Origin: Anaerolineales bacterium
Lineage (GTDB): Bacteria > Chloroflexota > Anaerolineae > Anaerolineales > Villigracilaceae
DNA: 64,000 nt
NCBI GenBank assembly: GCA_023382595.1
Contig: JAHDWB010000001.1
Coordinates: 744,001 to 808,000 of the forward strand
Direction: 5' to 3'
Shown piece after piece: positions 23,659 to 31,436 of this stretch. Under the pieces are notes generated by a model. That model searched no databases, was not told the origin of the DNA, and saw only the letters and a program-made list of their open reading frames with translations. Within the stretch, counting starts at the first letter, position 1. Each line of letters opens with the position of its first letter. Made by a program: the position numbers and the translations under genes.

Positions 23659-24363
23659 ATGGAAACCTACACCCTTGGGCTTGCCCTCGAAGATTTTATT
23701 CCCGTCATCTTTTCTTCCATCGGCTTGTACTTCGTCAGCCGCATGGTTACGAATGTCAACGCCCGCTTCGGTCAAATGGCGACCATTGGCTGGATTTTGG
23801 TGAGTATTGGCGGCTTTCTCAAAGCCACATGGAAACTCGCCATGGCGCTGACGCAAACCCAAACCAACATCGTCTGGTTCGATAAAGGCATGTTCATGTG
23901 GATGTCGGTCGGCTTCACGTTGCTGGCGTTCGCGCTCTGGTTCATGAGCGAGATCCGCAGCGGTAAACGAAAACCGAATCGCATCTGGCTCGGTCCGTCT
24001 GTCGTGTTGAGTTTGAGTCTGGTCGCCATCATCTTCACAGGTTTCCCTGATCCGAATGTCAACACCTGGCGTTTCATTTTGCTCGGTGTGATGACCATCG
24101 GCAACGTGGTCATGGTCGTTCTGCTGATTCAACAAGCACGCTACAACAACCTAAATAAAATGGCGTGGCTCTTCCTCGTTAACATCGTCATCGTCTTCGT
24201 CCTCAGTGGACTCGCCCGCATCCCCGAGCAATCCATCCCTCTGCAATGGACAGAGCAATTGCTCAACACCTTTGGTCAGGGCGCCTTCGCTTATGCCGCG
24301 TGGAAGCTGGCTGGGGTGGTCGCTCCCGCGTCCATGCCTGCAACGGGTCAAGTCCGTGTCTGA
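23659..24363 (+). CDS. Second polytopic membrane protein in the catabolic operon
   Basis: 234 residues, about seven helices (EDFIPVIFSSIGLYFVSRM; MFMWMSVGFTLLAFALWFM; FILLGVMTIGNVVMVVLLI and others). A tryptophan- and lysine-containing helix WILVSIGGFLKATWKLAMAL is notable. No family recognised. Its end overlaps the start of the isochorismatase-type gene by eight bases, which implies co-translation. Function unknown; transport of, or response to, the pathway substrate is a guess from context. Confidence 0.65.
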   Translation: METYTLGLALEDFIPVIFSSIGLYFVSRMVTNVNARFGQMATIGWILVSIGGFLKATWKLAMALTQTQTNIVWFDKGMFMWMSVGFTLLAFALWFMSEIRSGKRKPNRIWLGPSVVLSLSLVAIIFTGFPDPNVNTWRFILLGVMTIGNVVMVVLLIQQARYNNLNKMAWLFLVNIVIVFVLSGLARIPEQSIPLQWTEQLLNTFGQGAFAYAAWKLAGVVAPASMPATGQVRV

Positions 24364-24979
24364 TCTCGCAAGCAACTACAAAGGCGTCTTCGACGGTCGC
24401 CTCGGATTTGGAAAACGTCCCGCGCTCTTGATCGTGGATTTCATCAACGCCTATGTGACGGAAGGCGCGCCTCTTTTCGCGCCCGATGTTGTTACTGCCG
24501 TCGACGAAACGATTCCACTCCTCAGCCTTGCCCGTGCAAAGCAGATTCCCGTCTTGTTCACGAAAGTCCTCTATAACAAGAACTTCCGCGACGGCGGCCT
24601 CTTCATCCAAAAAGTCCCCGTGCTGAAAACGATGGTCGAAGGCGAACCGCTGGCGGAAATTGTCCCGCGACTCACGCCCATTGAATCGGACATCATCATC
24701 GTCAAACAATACGCCTCCGCCTTCTTCGGCACATCTCTCGCAGCTACGCTCACCTCCCTTAGCGTGGACACGCTTCTCCTGACAGGCTGTTCCACCTCTG
24801 GTTGCATCCGCGCCTCCGCCGTGGATGGAATGCAATACGGCTTCCGCGTCATCGTCCCGCGCGAATGTGTCGCGGATCGGCATCCAGGTCCGCATGAGGC
24901 GAATTTGTTTGACATCAACTCGAAGTATGGCGATGTGGTTTCGAAGGCGGAAGTGATGGAATATTTACAAAATCTTTGA
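24356..24979 (+). CDS. Isochorismatase-fold amidohydrolase (N-carbamoylsarcosine amidase / maleamate amidase type)
   Basis: GTG start at 24356 inferred: it overlaps the previous stop and gives a 207-residue protein with the usual N-terminus. Catalytic triad of the cysteine hydrolase family is visible: Asp28 (ALLIVDFINAY), Lys117 (IIIVKQYASAF) and Cys150 (TGCSTSGCIRAS). Long N-terminal extension and RPALLIVDFINAYV favour the N-carbamoylsarcosine/maleamate amidohydrolase group. It would hydrolyse a small amide, releasing ammonia. In the proposed pathway it would follow opening of a cyclic imide by the hydantoinase-like enzyme at 40434. Confidence 0.88.
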   Translation: MSDLASNYKGVFDGRLGFGKRPALLIVDFINAYVTEGAPLFAPDVVTAVDETIPLLSLARAKQIPVLFTKVLYNKNFRDGGLFIQKVPVLKTMVEGEPLAEIVPRLTPIESDIIIVKQYASAFFGTSLAATLTSLSVDTLLLTGCSTSGCIRASAVDGMQYGFRVIVPRECVADRHPGPHEANLFDINSKYGDVVSKAEVMEYLQNL

Positions 24980-25041
24980 TCGAATCTACTTTCCACTTTC
25001 TTTTTTACTAACCTAACCAAATAAGGAAACTCAAATAATTA

Positions 25042-26235
25042 ATGAAAGCTCTCCACGGAATTCGAATTCTCGACCTCACTCACATGCTCAGCGGACCCTA
25101 CGCAGGCATGCTTCTTGCCGATCTCGGCGCGGACAGCATCAAAGTGGAGCCGCCGGTCACAGGTGAAGGCACCCGCCGCCTGTTGGAGAAAGATCCGGCG
25201 AACAGTCTCCACGGCTTCGGCGCCTATTACATGACCCTCAACCGCAACAAGAAAAGCATCACGCTCGACCTCAAATCCGAAAAGGGACTGGCACTTTTCT
25301 ACGAACTGGTCAAAACCGCCGATGTCGTCCTCAGCAACTTCAGCGCCGGCGTGACCGAACGCCTCCAGATCGATTACGCCCGCCTGTCGCAGATCAATCC
25401 ACGCATCATCACCTGTACTGTGACAGGTTTTGGTGAGACAGGTCCTGCCAAGAATCACACCGCCTTCGACATGGTCGCGCAGGCGATGGGCGGCGGCATG
25501 AGCATCACTGGTCAGCCCGGCGACCCGCCCACGCGTTCGGGCATTCCCATTGGCGATCTCGCGGGCGGACTCATGGCGACCATCGGCGTGCTGGCCGCCC
25601 TGCAGGCGCGTCACACCACTGGGCGCGGACAGCACGTGGACATCTCCATGCTCGACGCGCAGATCAGCCTGCTCAACTACATGGCGACCATGCACTTTCT
25701 CTCGGGCATCATCCCCGACAAACTTGGCAACGGGCATTTCGTGCATGTGCCCTACGATACCTTCCAATGCTCCGACGGCTACCTCATCATCGCCATCATC
25801 GCCGATAATTTTTGGGAGGCGCTGCTCACGCTCCTCCCTGCCGACGATCTCAACAACGAAGAGCACAAATTCCAGCCGGGGCGGCTCAAGAACAAGGCGC
25901 TCATCAACCGCCGCCTCAACGAGATCCTTTCCACGAACACACAAGCCTACTGGCTCGAAAAATTGCGCGCCGCCCGCATCCCCTGCGCGCCGGTGTACAA
26001 CCTCCAGCAAGCCGTCCACGACGAGCAGGTGCTCGCCCGTAACATGATCGTGGAGGTGGCGCATCCGCTCGGCGGCTCGACGAAAATGCCCGGCAACCCC
26101 ATCAAACTTTCGGACACGCACGAAGATACCTTCTCCCCGCCGCCCACGCTCGGTCAGCACAACGACGAAGTCTATGCTTCCATTGGTTTGACGGCTGAAG
26201 AGTTGACCGCCTTGCGTGAAGCAGGCGTGGTATAA
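25042..26235 (+). CDS. Class III CoA-transferase (CaiB/BaiF type)
   Basis: 397 residues. N-terminal LHGIRILDLTHMLSGPYAGMLLADLGADSIKVEPP and YYMTLNRNKKSITLDLKS are family signatures; catalytic Asp is in HTAFDMVAQAMGG (residue ~143). Such enzymes move CoA between carboxylic acids, for example onto citramalate, oxalate or aromatic acids. A paralogue lies at 39215-40408. Here it probably activates a dicarboxylic or hydroxy acid before cleavage by the aldolase or lyase. Confidence 0.93.
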   Translation: MKALHGIRILDLTHMLSGPYAGMLLADLGADSIKVEPPVTGEGTRRLLEKDPANSLHGFGAYYMTLNRNKKSITLDLKSEKGLALFYELVKTADVVLSNFSAGVTERLQIDYARLSQINPRIITCTVTGFGETGPAKNHTAFDMVAQAMGGGMSITGQPGDPPTRSGIPIGDLAGGLMATIGVLAALQARHTTGRGQHVDISMLDAQISLLNYMATMHFLSGIIPDKLGNGHFVHVPYDTFQCSDGYLIIAIIADNFWEALLTLLPADDLNNEEHKFQPGRLKNKALINRRLNEILSTNTQAYWLEKLRAARIPCAPVYNLQQAVHDEQVLARNMIVEVAHPLGGSTKMPGNPIKLSDTHEDTFSPPPTLGQHNDEVYASIGLTAEELTALREAGVV

Positions 26236-26249
26236 ACCAAAAGAATGAA

Positions 26250-26303
26250 GAATGAAGAAGGAAGAAAGAAATCTGGATTTAATTCTTTCCTCTTTCTTCA
26301 TTC
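26250..26303. repeat. Purine-rich intergenic hairpin
   Basis: A 21-base arm beginning GAATGAAGAAGG at 26250 pairs with a 21-base arm ending CTTCATTC at 26303 with few mismatches and a 12-base loop. It fills the gap between the CoA-transferase and aldolase genes and could be a weak terminator or mRNA-stabilising element inside the operon. Confidence 0.5.
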
Positions 26304-26335
26304 ATCCCTCATAATTCATCCTTCATCCTTGACCT

Positions 26336-27094
26336 ATGTTCATCCAAGAAAACCGCCTCAAACTTAAGCTCAAAGCTGGTCAGCCAGCCTTTGGCGTGAT
26401 CTCCACCTCGACCGATCCACAGCTCGCCGAACTCTTCGGCTTGGCAGGCTACGACTACTACATGCTCGACGCCGAACACGGACTGCTCCACCCCGACCAG
26501 GCTGTCAACGTCATCCGCGCCTGCGAGTTGACAGGGATGACTCCCCTCGTCCGCATCGGATCGAAAGACCCGAAGCTCGTCCTGCAATATCTCGACTCAG
26601 GCATGCTGGGCGTGATGATGCCCGACCTGAGAAATGCGTCAGAGGTGAAAATGCTCATCGACGCAGTGAAATATCCACCCGTCGGGAAAAGAGGCGTAGG
26701 CATTTCGCGCGCATCCAAATACATGGCATACAGTGGGGGAGCAGAAAAATACATCCAATTCGCCAACGAACAGACGATGGTCATCCCGCAATTTGAAGAC
26801 CCCGCCTTGCTCAACGACTTTGAAGCCATGATCTCCCAGCCGCACGTGGACGCAGTCGTCATCGGTCCGCGTGACCTTTCGCTCAACATGGGCTTCCCTG
26901 ACGGACCCAATCACCCCGAAGTGCAAGAGATAATCGATAAGGTTTTTGCTATTTGCAAAAAGGCAGGCGTTGCTGCAGGCATCACCGCAGGTGTGAAAGC
27001 CGACGCGGATAACATGATCGCCCGCGGCGCGACGATGATTCTCGGCATCGCTCAAGTGCTCATCATGAACGGCGCGAAGACACTATTGAAGTGA
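26336..27094 (+). CDS. HpcH/HpaI-family aldolase
   Basis: 252 residues. TIM-barrel class II pyruvate aldolase family: GVISTSTDPQLAELFGLAGYDYYMLDAEHG carries the catalytic His at ~48, LVRIGS the substrate Arg, and VIPQFEDP plus VIGPRDLSLNMG the metal-binding Glu and Asp. These enzymes cleave 4-hydroxy-2-oxo acids to pyruvate or glyoxylate plus an aldehyde; related members cleave malyl- or citramalyl-CoA. Position after a CoA-transferase makes a retro-aldol step in the pathway likely. Substrate not predictable. Confidence 0.9.
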   Translation: MFIQENRLKLKLKAGQPAFGVISTSTDPQLAELFGLAGYDYYMLDAEHGLLHPDQAVNVIRACELTGMTPLVRIGSKDPKLVLQYLDSGMLGVMMPDLRNASEVKMLIDAVKYPPVGKRGVGISRASKYMAYSGGAEKYIQFANEQTMVIPQFEDPALLNDFEAMISQPHVDAVVIGPRDLSLNMGFPDGPNHPEVQEIIDKVFAICKKAGVAAGITAGVKADADNMIARGATMILGIAQVLIMNGAKTLLK

Positions 27095-27101
27095 CAACCC
27101 G

Positions 27102-27566
27102 ATGATCTCCCTCTCCCACATCAACACCCAATCCACCCGCGTATTTATGGGCACGCTCACGAACGGCGAAGCGATTCATGATGCCTTTGCAAAAATCGCC
27201 CGCATACAAAACATCCATGCAGCAACATTTGAAATGCTGGGCGGATTGACCGAAGTTGAGTTCACCGAATATGACTTCATAAACAAAACGCGCAAGCCGC
27301 CGCTGGTCTTTGCCCGTCCGTTGGAGATTCTCTCAGGTCACGGAACAATCTCCCGATTAAATGACGAGCCGCACATCCATACACATCTGATGCTCTCCTT
27401 CCGCGACGAATCCGCGACGAACGGCATCGCCCTCCTCGGCGGACACGCCGCCCGCGCCATCGCTTTCGCCATCGAATTCACTTTGACCGTATACGACGGC
27501 GTACCTGTCAACAGAGCTATACACAAGGGGACAGGTTTGCAACTTTGGGATTTCCCCGCTTTTTAG
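27102..27566 (+). CDS. PPC/DUF296-domain protein
   Basis: 154 residues, starting seven bases after the aldolase. A single PPC (DUF296) domain: AKIARIQNIHAATFEMLGGLTEVEF, LSGHGTISRLNDEPHIHTHLMLS with histidines that could bind metal, and LLGGHAARAIAFAIEFTL. In plants the domain accompanies AT-hooks; bacterial stand-alone copies are trimeric proteins of unknown role. Last gene of the first transcription unit. Confidence 0.85.
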   Translation: MISLSHINTQSTRVFMGTLTNGEAIHDAFAKIARIQNIHAATFEMLGGLTEVEFTEYDFINKTRKPPLVFARPLEILSGHGTISRLNDEPHIHTHLMLSFRDESATNGIALLGGHAARAIAFAIEFTLTVYDGVPVNRAIHKGTGLQLWDFPAF

Positions 27567-27589
27567 CCTGACACCCAAAAACCTGACAC

Positions 27590-27643
27590 TTGACACCTCA
27601 CTTGCAAATAGGTATTATTGTTATAATGTTATAACATTTACCC
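27590..27643 (+). promoter_or_regulatory. Promoter and GntR operator (copy 2) of the regulator gene
   Basis: TTGACA (27590-27595), 17-base spacer, TATTAT (27613-27618). Immediately downstream, over the expected transcription start, lies the 25-base operator 27619-27643 with core ATGTTATAACAT, an exact inverted copy of 22130-22154. GTTATAAC is close to the GT-N-TA-N-AC pattern of HutC-type regulators. Negative autoregulation is the simplest reading. Confidence 0.78.
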
Positions 27644-27658
27644 AGAAATCAGGTTCCC

Positions 27659-28384
27659 ATGCCAAAAGTTGACCGAAGTTCACCCATACCCCTGCACTAC
27701 CAGTTGAAACAACATCTGCTCGAAAAGATCGAATCGGGTGAATGGAAATCGAACGACCTCATCCCCTCCGAACAGGAATTACAGAATTCGTTCGGCTTGA
27801 GCCGTATCACCGTCCGACAGGCGTTAAGCGACCTTGTCTATGAAGGCTTGCTCATCCGCGAGCGTGGACGCGGCACCTTCGTCGCGCCGCCCAAGATGAC
27901 CCACAGCCCCGATGACCGCCGCAGTCTCACCGAGTTCATGATGGAGAAGGGCATCACGCCCGGCTGGAAAGTGATCGAAAAAGGATTTATCGAAGCCAAT
28001 AAAGAAGTGGCGGCGAATCTCAAACTTCCGCATAAGACCCGCGTGTATCGTATCCGCCGCTTGCGCCTGGCGGAAGATGAAGCCATCGGGCAGCACACGG
28101 CTTATTTGCCCGAATCAGTTTCCAGTCAGATCAATGAAGCGGGGCTCCTCGAAGGCGGATCCCTCAACTACATCAGCCACATCCCTCAGATGACGACATC
28201 CCATGCCACTCGTTCCATCGAAGCCGTCGCCGCATCCGACCTCGACGTGAAGTTGCTTCATTTGACTTTGGGCTCGCCTGTGCTGATGATTCAACGTGTA
28301 GTGCTCAGCGCCGCTGGCGAACCGCTGGAATTTTTGCAGGCGCGTTATCGCGGCGACCGATTTAAATATCAAATTGGAGATTAA
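27659..28384 (+). CDS. HutC-subfamily GntR transcriptional regulator
   Basis: 241 residues. Winged helix ~5-75: IPLHYQLKQHLLEKIESGEW, LIPSEQELQNSFGLSRITVRQAL and LIRERGRGTFVA, the GntR signature. UTRA effector domain ~95-235 with GWKVIEKGFIEANKEVA and TRVYRIRRLRLAED. UTRA domains bind small ligands such as sugars, histidine derivatives or fatty acids and release DNA. It heads the second transcription unit and should control both units through the two operator copies. Confidence 0.93.
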   Translation: MPKVDRSSPIPLHYQLKQHLLEKIESGEWKSNDLIPSEQELQNSFGLSRITVRQALSDLVYEGLLIRERGRGTFVAPPKMTHSPDDRRSLTEFMMEKGITPGWKVIEKGFIEANKEVAANLKLPHKTRVYRIRRLRLAEDEAIGQHTAYLPESVSSQINEAGLLEGGSLNYISHIPQMTTSHATRSIEAVAASDLDVKLLHLTLGSPVLMIQRVVLSAAGEPLEFLQARYRGDRFKYQIGD

Positions 28385-28385
28385 C

Positions 28386-28841
28386 ATGACGAAGAATTAC
28401 GGCGACCCGAAATCAACCATTCCATATCAATGCTTCATGGGGCGATGGGAAGGCTTGTGCAAAACATTCACGCCCAAGGGCGATTTTGTCGAAGCATCTG
28501 TCGTTCACATGGATGTGTATTGGAATGAAGTGGGCAAGAGTTGGCACCTGATGGAAGATTTCGAGAATTTGTACGGCGTTGGCAAAACCGTCTTCAACTC
28601 CGATATATCCACCGACGGAAAATATTGCTGGGCAACAAGCGAGCAGTTGAGTCTAAACGGCACAGAACTCACGCCGTATAACTATGTTTTCACGATCGAT
28701 AGCAAGATTTCAAACACACTGGTTCACAACAACCACTACTTCATCGACCCCAATAACCGCCGTATCATCACGCACAAACTGCGCGATGGACAGACGCATA
28801 TTTTTCAAATCCAGGATTTTGTAAGAATTCAGCAACCTTAA
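28386..28841 (+). CDS. Single-domain calycin-like protein (paralogue 1)
   Basis: Start at ATG 28386, directly after the regulator stop, with TTGGAG upstream. 151 residues, almost all beta strand. The opening CFMGRWEGLCKTFTPKGDF matches the repeated pattern G-x-W-x-G-x5-[YF]-D/T-x2-G of the three larger proteins downstream, which recalls the DUF3598/CpcS-like calycin barrels. No signal peptide. These barrels bind hydrophobic ligands, in CpcS-type lyases a bilin. Assignment to calycins is by pattern only. Confidence 0.6.
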   Translation: MTKNYGDPKSTIPYQCFMGRWEGLCKTFTPKGDFVEASVVHMDVYWNEVGKSWHLMEDFENLYGVGKTVFNSDISTDGKYCWATSEQLSLNGTELTPYNYVFTIDSKISNTLVHNNHYFIDPNNRRIITHKLRDGQTHIFQIQDFVRIQQP

Positions 28842-28932
28842 TGTTCACCGCGAAGAGCGCGAAGGTCGCCGAGAAAAATCAAAGATCTTCTTTGCGTTCT
28901 TGGCGGGCTTAGCGGTTAGTTATGGAGTCACG
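28842..28932. repeat. Intergenic long imperfect hairpin
   Basis: CACCGCGAAGAGCGCGAAGG on the left pairs imperfectly with CTTTGCGTTCTTGGCG...TTAGCGGT on the right. Similar elements, different in sequence but alike in form, sit at 44472-44540 and 61447-61515. Confidence 0.55.
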
Positions 28933-29748
28933 ATGATTATTCAAACCTCACTTGAAGGCAAGCCCAACTTCGCCATCGAACAACCCGACCACACGCGCAC
29001 ATGCGGTCAACTGGCGCGCGCGTTTGGCAATGAAAATTTTTCTCAACCCACACCGCACGATCTCGTCATCTACATTGTCGAACATCACGATGAAGGCTGG
29101 GCGTCCATCGACGCGTTGCGCGAGCAATCGCCGACTACGGGCTTGCCGCATCACCTCACGCAGACCCCCATTCAATATCTTATTCAAACCAGTAAGGGTT
29201 CGCCCGAGTTCAACGAAAAGTATCACGCCTATTGCGGCTTGCTTTCGTCTATGCACACCTACGGCTTGTTCAATGGGCGCTACGGTCTGTCGGATTTTAT
29301 TTTCATTGACAAGATTCCAGCGGAGCACAAAGCCGCCGCGGATGCGATGCTCGCGGATGAACTTGCCCGTCAAGCCCGCCTCAAAGCGAACCTCGAAACT
29401 GATCCTGTTTCCCAAGCATGGACTCAAGATGCAGCCTTGTTCAATAACTACAAACTCTTGCAATTCTTCGATACATTGGCTCTTTACTTCCATACCACGC
29501 ACACCGAAGGACGCAAGGAAGGCAAGTTTCTTAACGTGCCCGATGGTAAAGGGACAGATCACACTATCAGCATCACTCCGCGCGAAGATGGTTCGTATGT
29601 CTTGTCCCCGTGGGTCTTTGAAGGTGACGTGCTCGAAGTCTCGGTCGAAGGGCGTTACATCACTGCTCAACCTCAAGGCACAGACTTCAAATCCATTTTC
29701 GACAACACGCCAAAGGAAAAGCAGGTTTACAAACTGGTGCGCGGGTAA
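28933..29748 (+). CDS. DUF3891-family protein
   Basis: ATG at 28933 chosen; an upstream TTG lies in the hairpin repeat. 271 residues. IEQPDHTRTCGQLARAFGN and VIYIVEHHDEGWASIDA are DUF3891 features; the His/Asp cluster EHHDEGW suggests a metal-dependent HD-like site. Also KYHAYCGLLSSMHTYGLF. Function of the family is unknown. Its place between calycin-like genes hints at work on the same substrate. Confidence 0.75.
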   Translation: MIIQTSLEGKPNFAIEQPDHTRTCGQLARAFGNENFSQPTPHDLVIYIVEHHDEGWASIDALREQSPTTGLPHHLTQTPIQYLIQTSKGSPEFNEKYHAYCGLLSSMHTYGLFNGRYGLSDFIFIDKIPAEHKAAADAMLADELARQARLKANLETDPVSQAWTQDAALFNNYKLLQFFDTLALYFHTTHTEGRKEGKFLNVPDGKGTDHTISITPREDGSYVLSPWVFEGDVLEVSVEGRYITAQPQGTDFKSIFDNTPKEKQVYKLVRG

Positions 29749-29760
29749 TCACTAATTACT

Positions 29761-30660
29761 ATGAATCAACCCATCCAATTCAAGCAAGGACTTGGTCGCT
29801 GGGCAGGCAATGCCGAAGTGTTCGACAGCAAAGGTTGTTTCCTTGGCAACGGTGCGGACTACCGTAACGTTCAGCCGTTGGAACATGGTCGCGTGCGTAT
29901 TGATGTGTCCTTTGTGGGTCCCTTTAAGCATAGCGGACATTACTTCATTCAACAGCAGGATGACCATCGCCTGTACGAAGGTCCAGCAAATATCGGCTAT
30001 GCCGAAACGCTGAGCGATAACCTTGTAGATGCGAATGCTTATTGGTCAGCGCTTGGGTTGAGTCAACGCTTCTTTTTGATGATCGTAGATGGGAATTTAC
30101 AGCTCTCGCTGGCGCAAATGTCACGCGGTGAACACATGATGTATATCGTGGTCGGTCAAAACGACCGTGTGCCCGAAGATACCCCGGTCCTTCAACCAAC
30201 TGTGGTCAGCGGTACGCACTACGACTTGCACGATAATCCCGCTTGTGGACACGGCGAAATTTTGCTTCATCGCCCCGGGCGTTGGAGCGGGGAACTCTCG
30301 GCGTTGGATGGTGAGAGAAAATCACTCGGTAAGTTTTTTTATTCCGAAAAAATCGATGGGGATTTGCATGTCACGCTTGAAGGCGGCGCTTTCGACAACA
30401 AAGCTACTCGCCGCTTTTCACTTTCCACGAACGGTTGGCAGGCGTGGGCAACGGACCACTCGGAGATCGTCGGCAGTTACTCGCTCAGCGGCGGGCGTGC
30501 TCTCAGCGGACAGTTCTATCACCGCGAAGCCCATCTCCGCTGCTGGCGGCGCGAAGTGGTGACGCTCAACGGCAAACGCAAAGCCGTTGTCCAACATTGG
30601 TATAGCGGCGGGCAGAGAGTCGGCTCGCAGTTTGGTGTGATGGAGTTCGAGAAAGCGTGA
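29761..30660 (+). CDS. Two-domain calycin-like protein (paralogue 2)
   Basis: 299 residues. Two similar halves, each opening with the same pattern: QGLGRWAGNAEVFDSKGCFLG (residues ~8-28) and HRPGRWSGELSALDGERKSLG (~178-198). Each continues as a run of beta strands of lipocalin size, as in DUF3598-type tandem calycins. No signal peptide, no catalytic motif. The last codon overlaps the GTG of the next gene. A binding or chaperone role for a hydrophobic, possibly tetrapyrrole, ligand is inferred. Confidence 0.62.
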   Translation: MNQPIQFKQGLGRWAGNAEVFDSKGCFLGNGADYRNVQPLEHGRVRIDVSFVGPFKHSGHYFIQQQDDHRLYEGPANIGYAETLSDNLVDANAYWSALGLSQRFFLMIVDGNLQLSLAQMSRGEHMMYIVVGQNDRVPEDTPVLQPTVVSGTHYDLHDNPACGHGEILLHRPGRWSGELSALDGERKSLGKFFYSEKIDGDLHVTLEGGAFDNKATRRFSLSTNGWQAWATDHSEIVGSYSLSGGRALSGQFYHREAHLRCWRREVVTLNGKRKAVVQHWYSGGQRVGSQFGVMEFEKA

Positions 30661-31436
30661 CCCAACCTTCCTTCCTAGGCGACTGGCTTGTCAGCGAATA
30701 CGTCTACACCCCTGCGGGAGAGTATACGGGTGTGATCCATCAACGTCGCAGACTCCAGCCACAGGGCGATGTGATACGCGTGATCCAAATCTGCGAGCTT
30801 GTAAAAGCCGCCGAAGGGATTTCAGAACGAGCGAGAGAAGTCGTCGAAATCATGAACAAGCGCGTCGGTGAATTCGTTTTTGATTTGAAACTGGTCGGCA
30901 AAGCCAGGCATTATCTCGGCGAGGATGTAGTCGGCGGCGGGTTCTCTTGGAAAGATGGCGTGTTGACTGCGCGCGGCATGTGGACTCGCTTTGGCTATAA
31001 CTTCACGTCTTTTTCAATGCTGTTGAGCCCAAACAGACAGGTGACTGGTGGAAAATTTTTTGTCGCGAACGAAGAGATCGCGACCATTGTGGGTGTTGCT
31101 GTTCCTGAAAATGAAGGCTACCCTGAAATGACAGATGGAGAAATTTCTGGAAAATACCGAGGCGAGCGCCACACCATCTCCCCTGATGGCGAATTACTGG
31201 AAACAACAAGCATTAAAGCCAATGAATTTACCTTCGAAGAAAAAGATGGCTTTCGCGGACGGGAAAAGCAATACGGTCCCCTGCTTGAGATCGAAGCGGT
31301 GACTGCGCCTGGTGTGTCCGTCTCGCTATTGGAAGTACGTGATTATGCCAGTAATTCCATTGCTGGACTGGCAAAGTGGTTTCAGGATGAGAAATTGAGC
31401 CATGTGCATGTGTATTTTTTGAGGAAATTCGCATGA
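30657..31436 (+). CDS. Two-domain calycin-like protein (paralogue 3)
   Basis: GTG start at 30657 overlapping the previous stop (GTGA). 259 residues. First half opens SFLGDWLVSEYVYTPAGEYTG, second half (from ~160) EISGKYRGERHTISPDGELLE, so the domain pattern occurs twice with weaker conservation. Contains a helical insert (REVVEIMNKRV) in the first domain. Its stop overlaps the ATG of the hydrolase gene that follows. Confidence 0.58.
   Translation: MTQPSFLGDWLVSEYVYTPAGEYTGVIHQRRRLQPQGDVIRVIQICELVKAAEGISERAREVVEIMNKRVGEFVFDLKLVGKARHYLGEDVVGGGFSWKDGVLTARGMWTRFGYNFTSFSMLLSPNRQVTGGKFFVANEEIATIVGVAVPENEGYPEMTDGEISGKYRGERHTISPDGELLETTSIKANEFTFEEKDGFRGREKQYGPLLEIEAVTAPGVSVSLLEVRDYASNSIAGLAKWFQDEKLSHVHVYFLRKFA

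Noticed and set aside
21365-24979. Aerobic nicotinate (nic) gene cluster, from maleate-isomerase-like, hydrolase and maleamate-amidase-like genes
   Set aside because: No 2,5-dihydroxypyridine dioxygenase, hydroxynicotinate monooxygenase or molybdenum hydroxylase is present, and the first two proteins lack the needed catalytic residues.
25039-26301. 420-codon open frame on the minus strand
   Set aside because: Antisense of the CoA-transferase gene; a shadow caused by codon bias, without a ribosome site.
27619-27643. Attachment site or IS end, because an exact 25-base inverted copy exists 5.5 kb away
   Set aside because: Both copies sit at promoters, one of them of a GntR gene, and the core is a palindrome; an operator explains this better and no recombinase lies between.
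28386-28841. Possible stay-green (Mg-dechelatase) homologue
   Set aside because: The conserved His/Asp-containing blocks I recall from SGR are not visible; the G-x-W-x-G opening groups it with the calycin-like paralogues.
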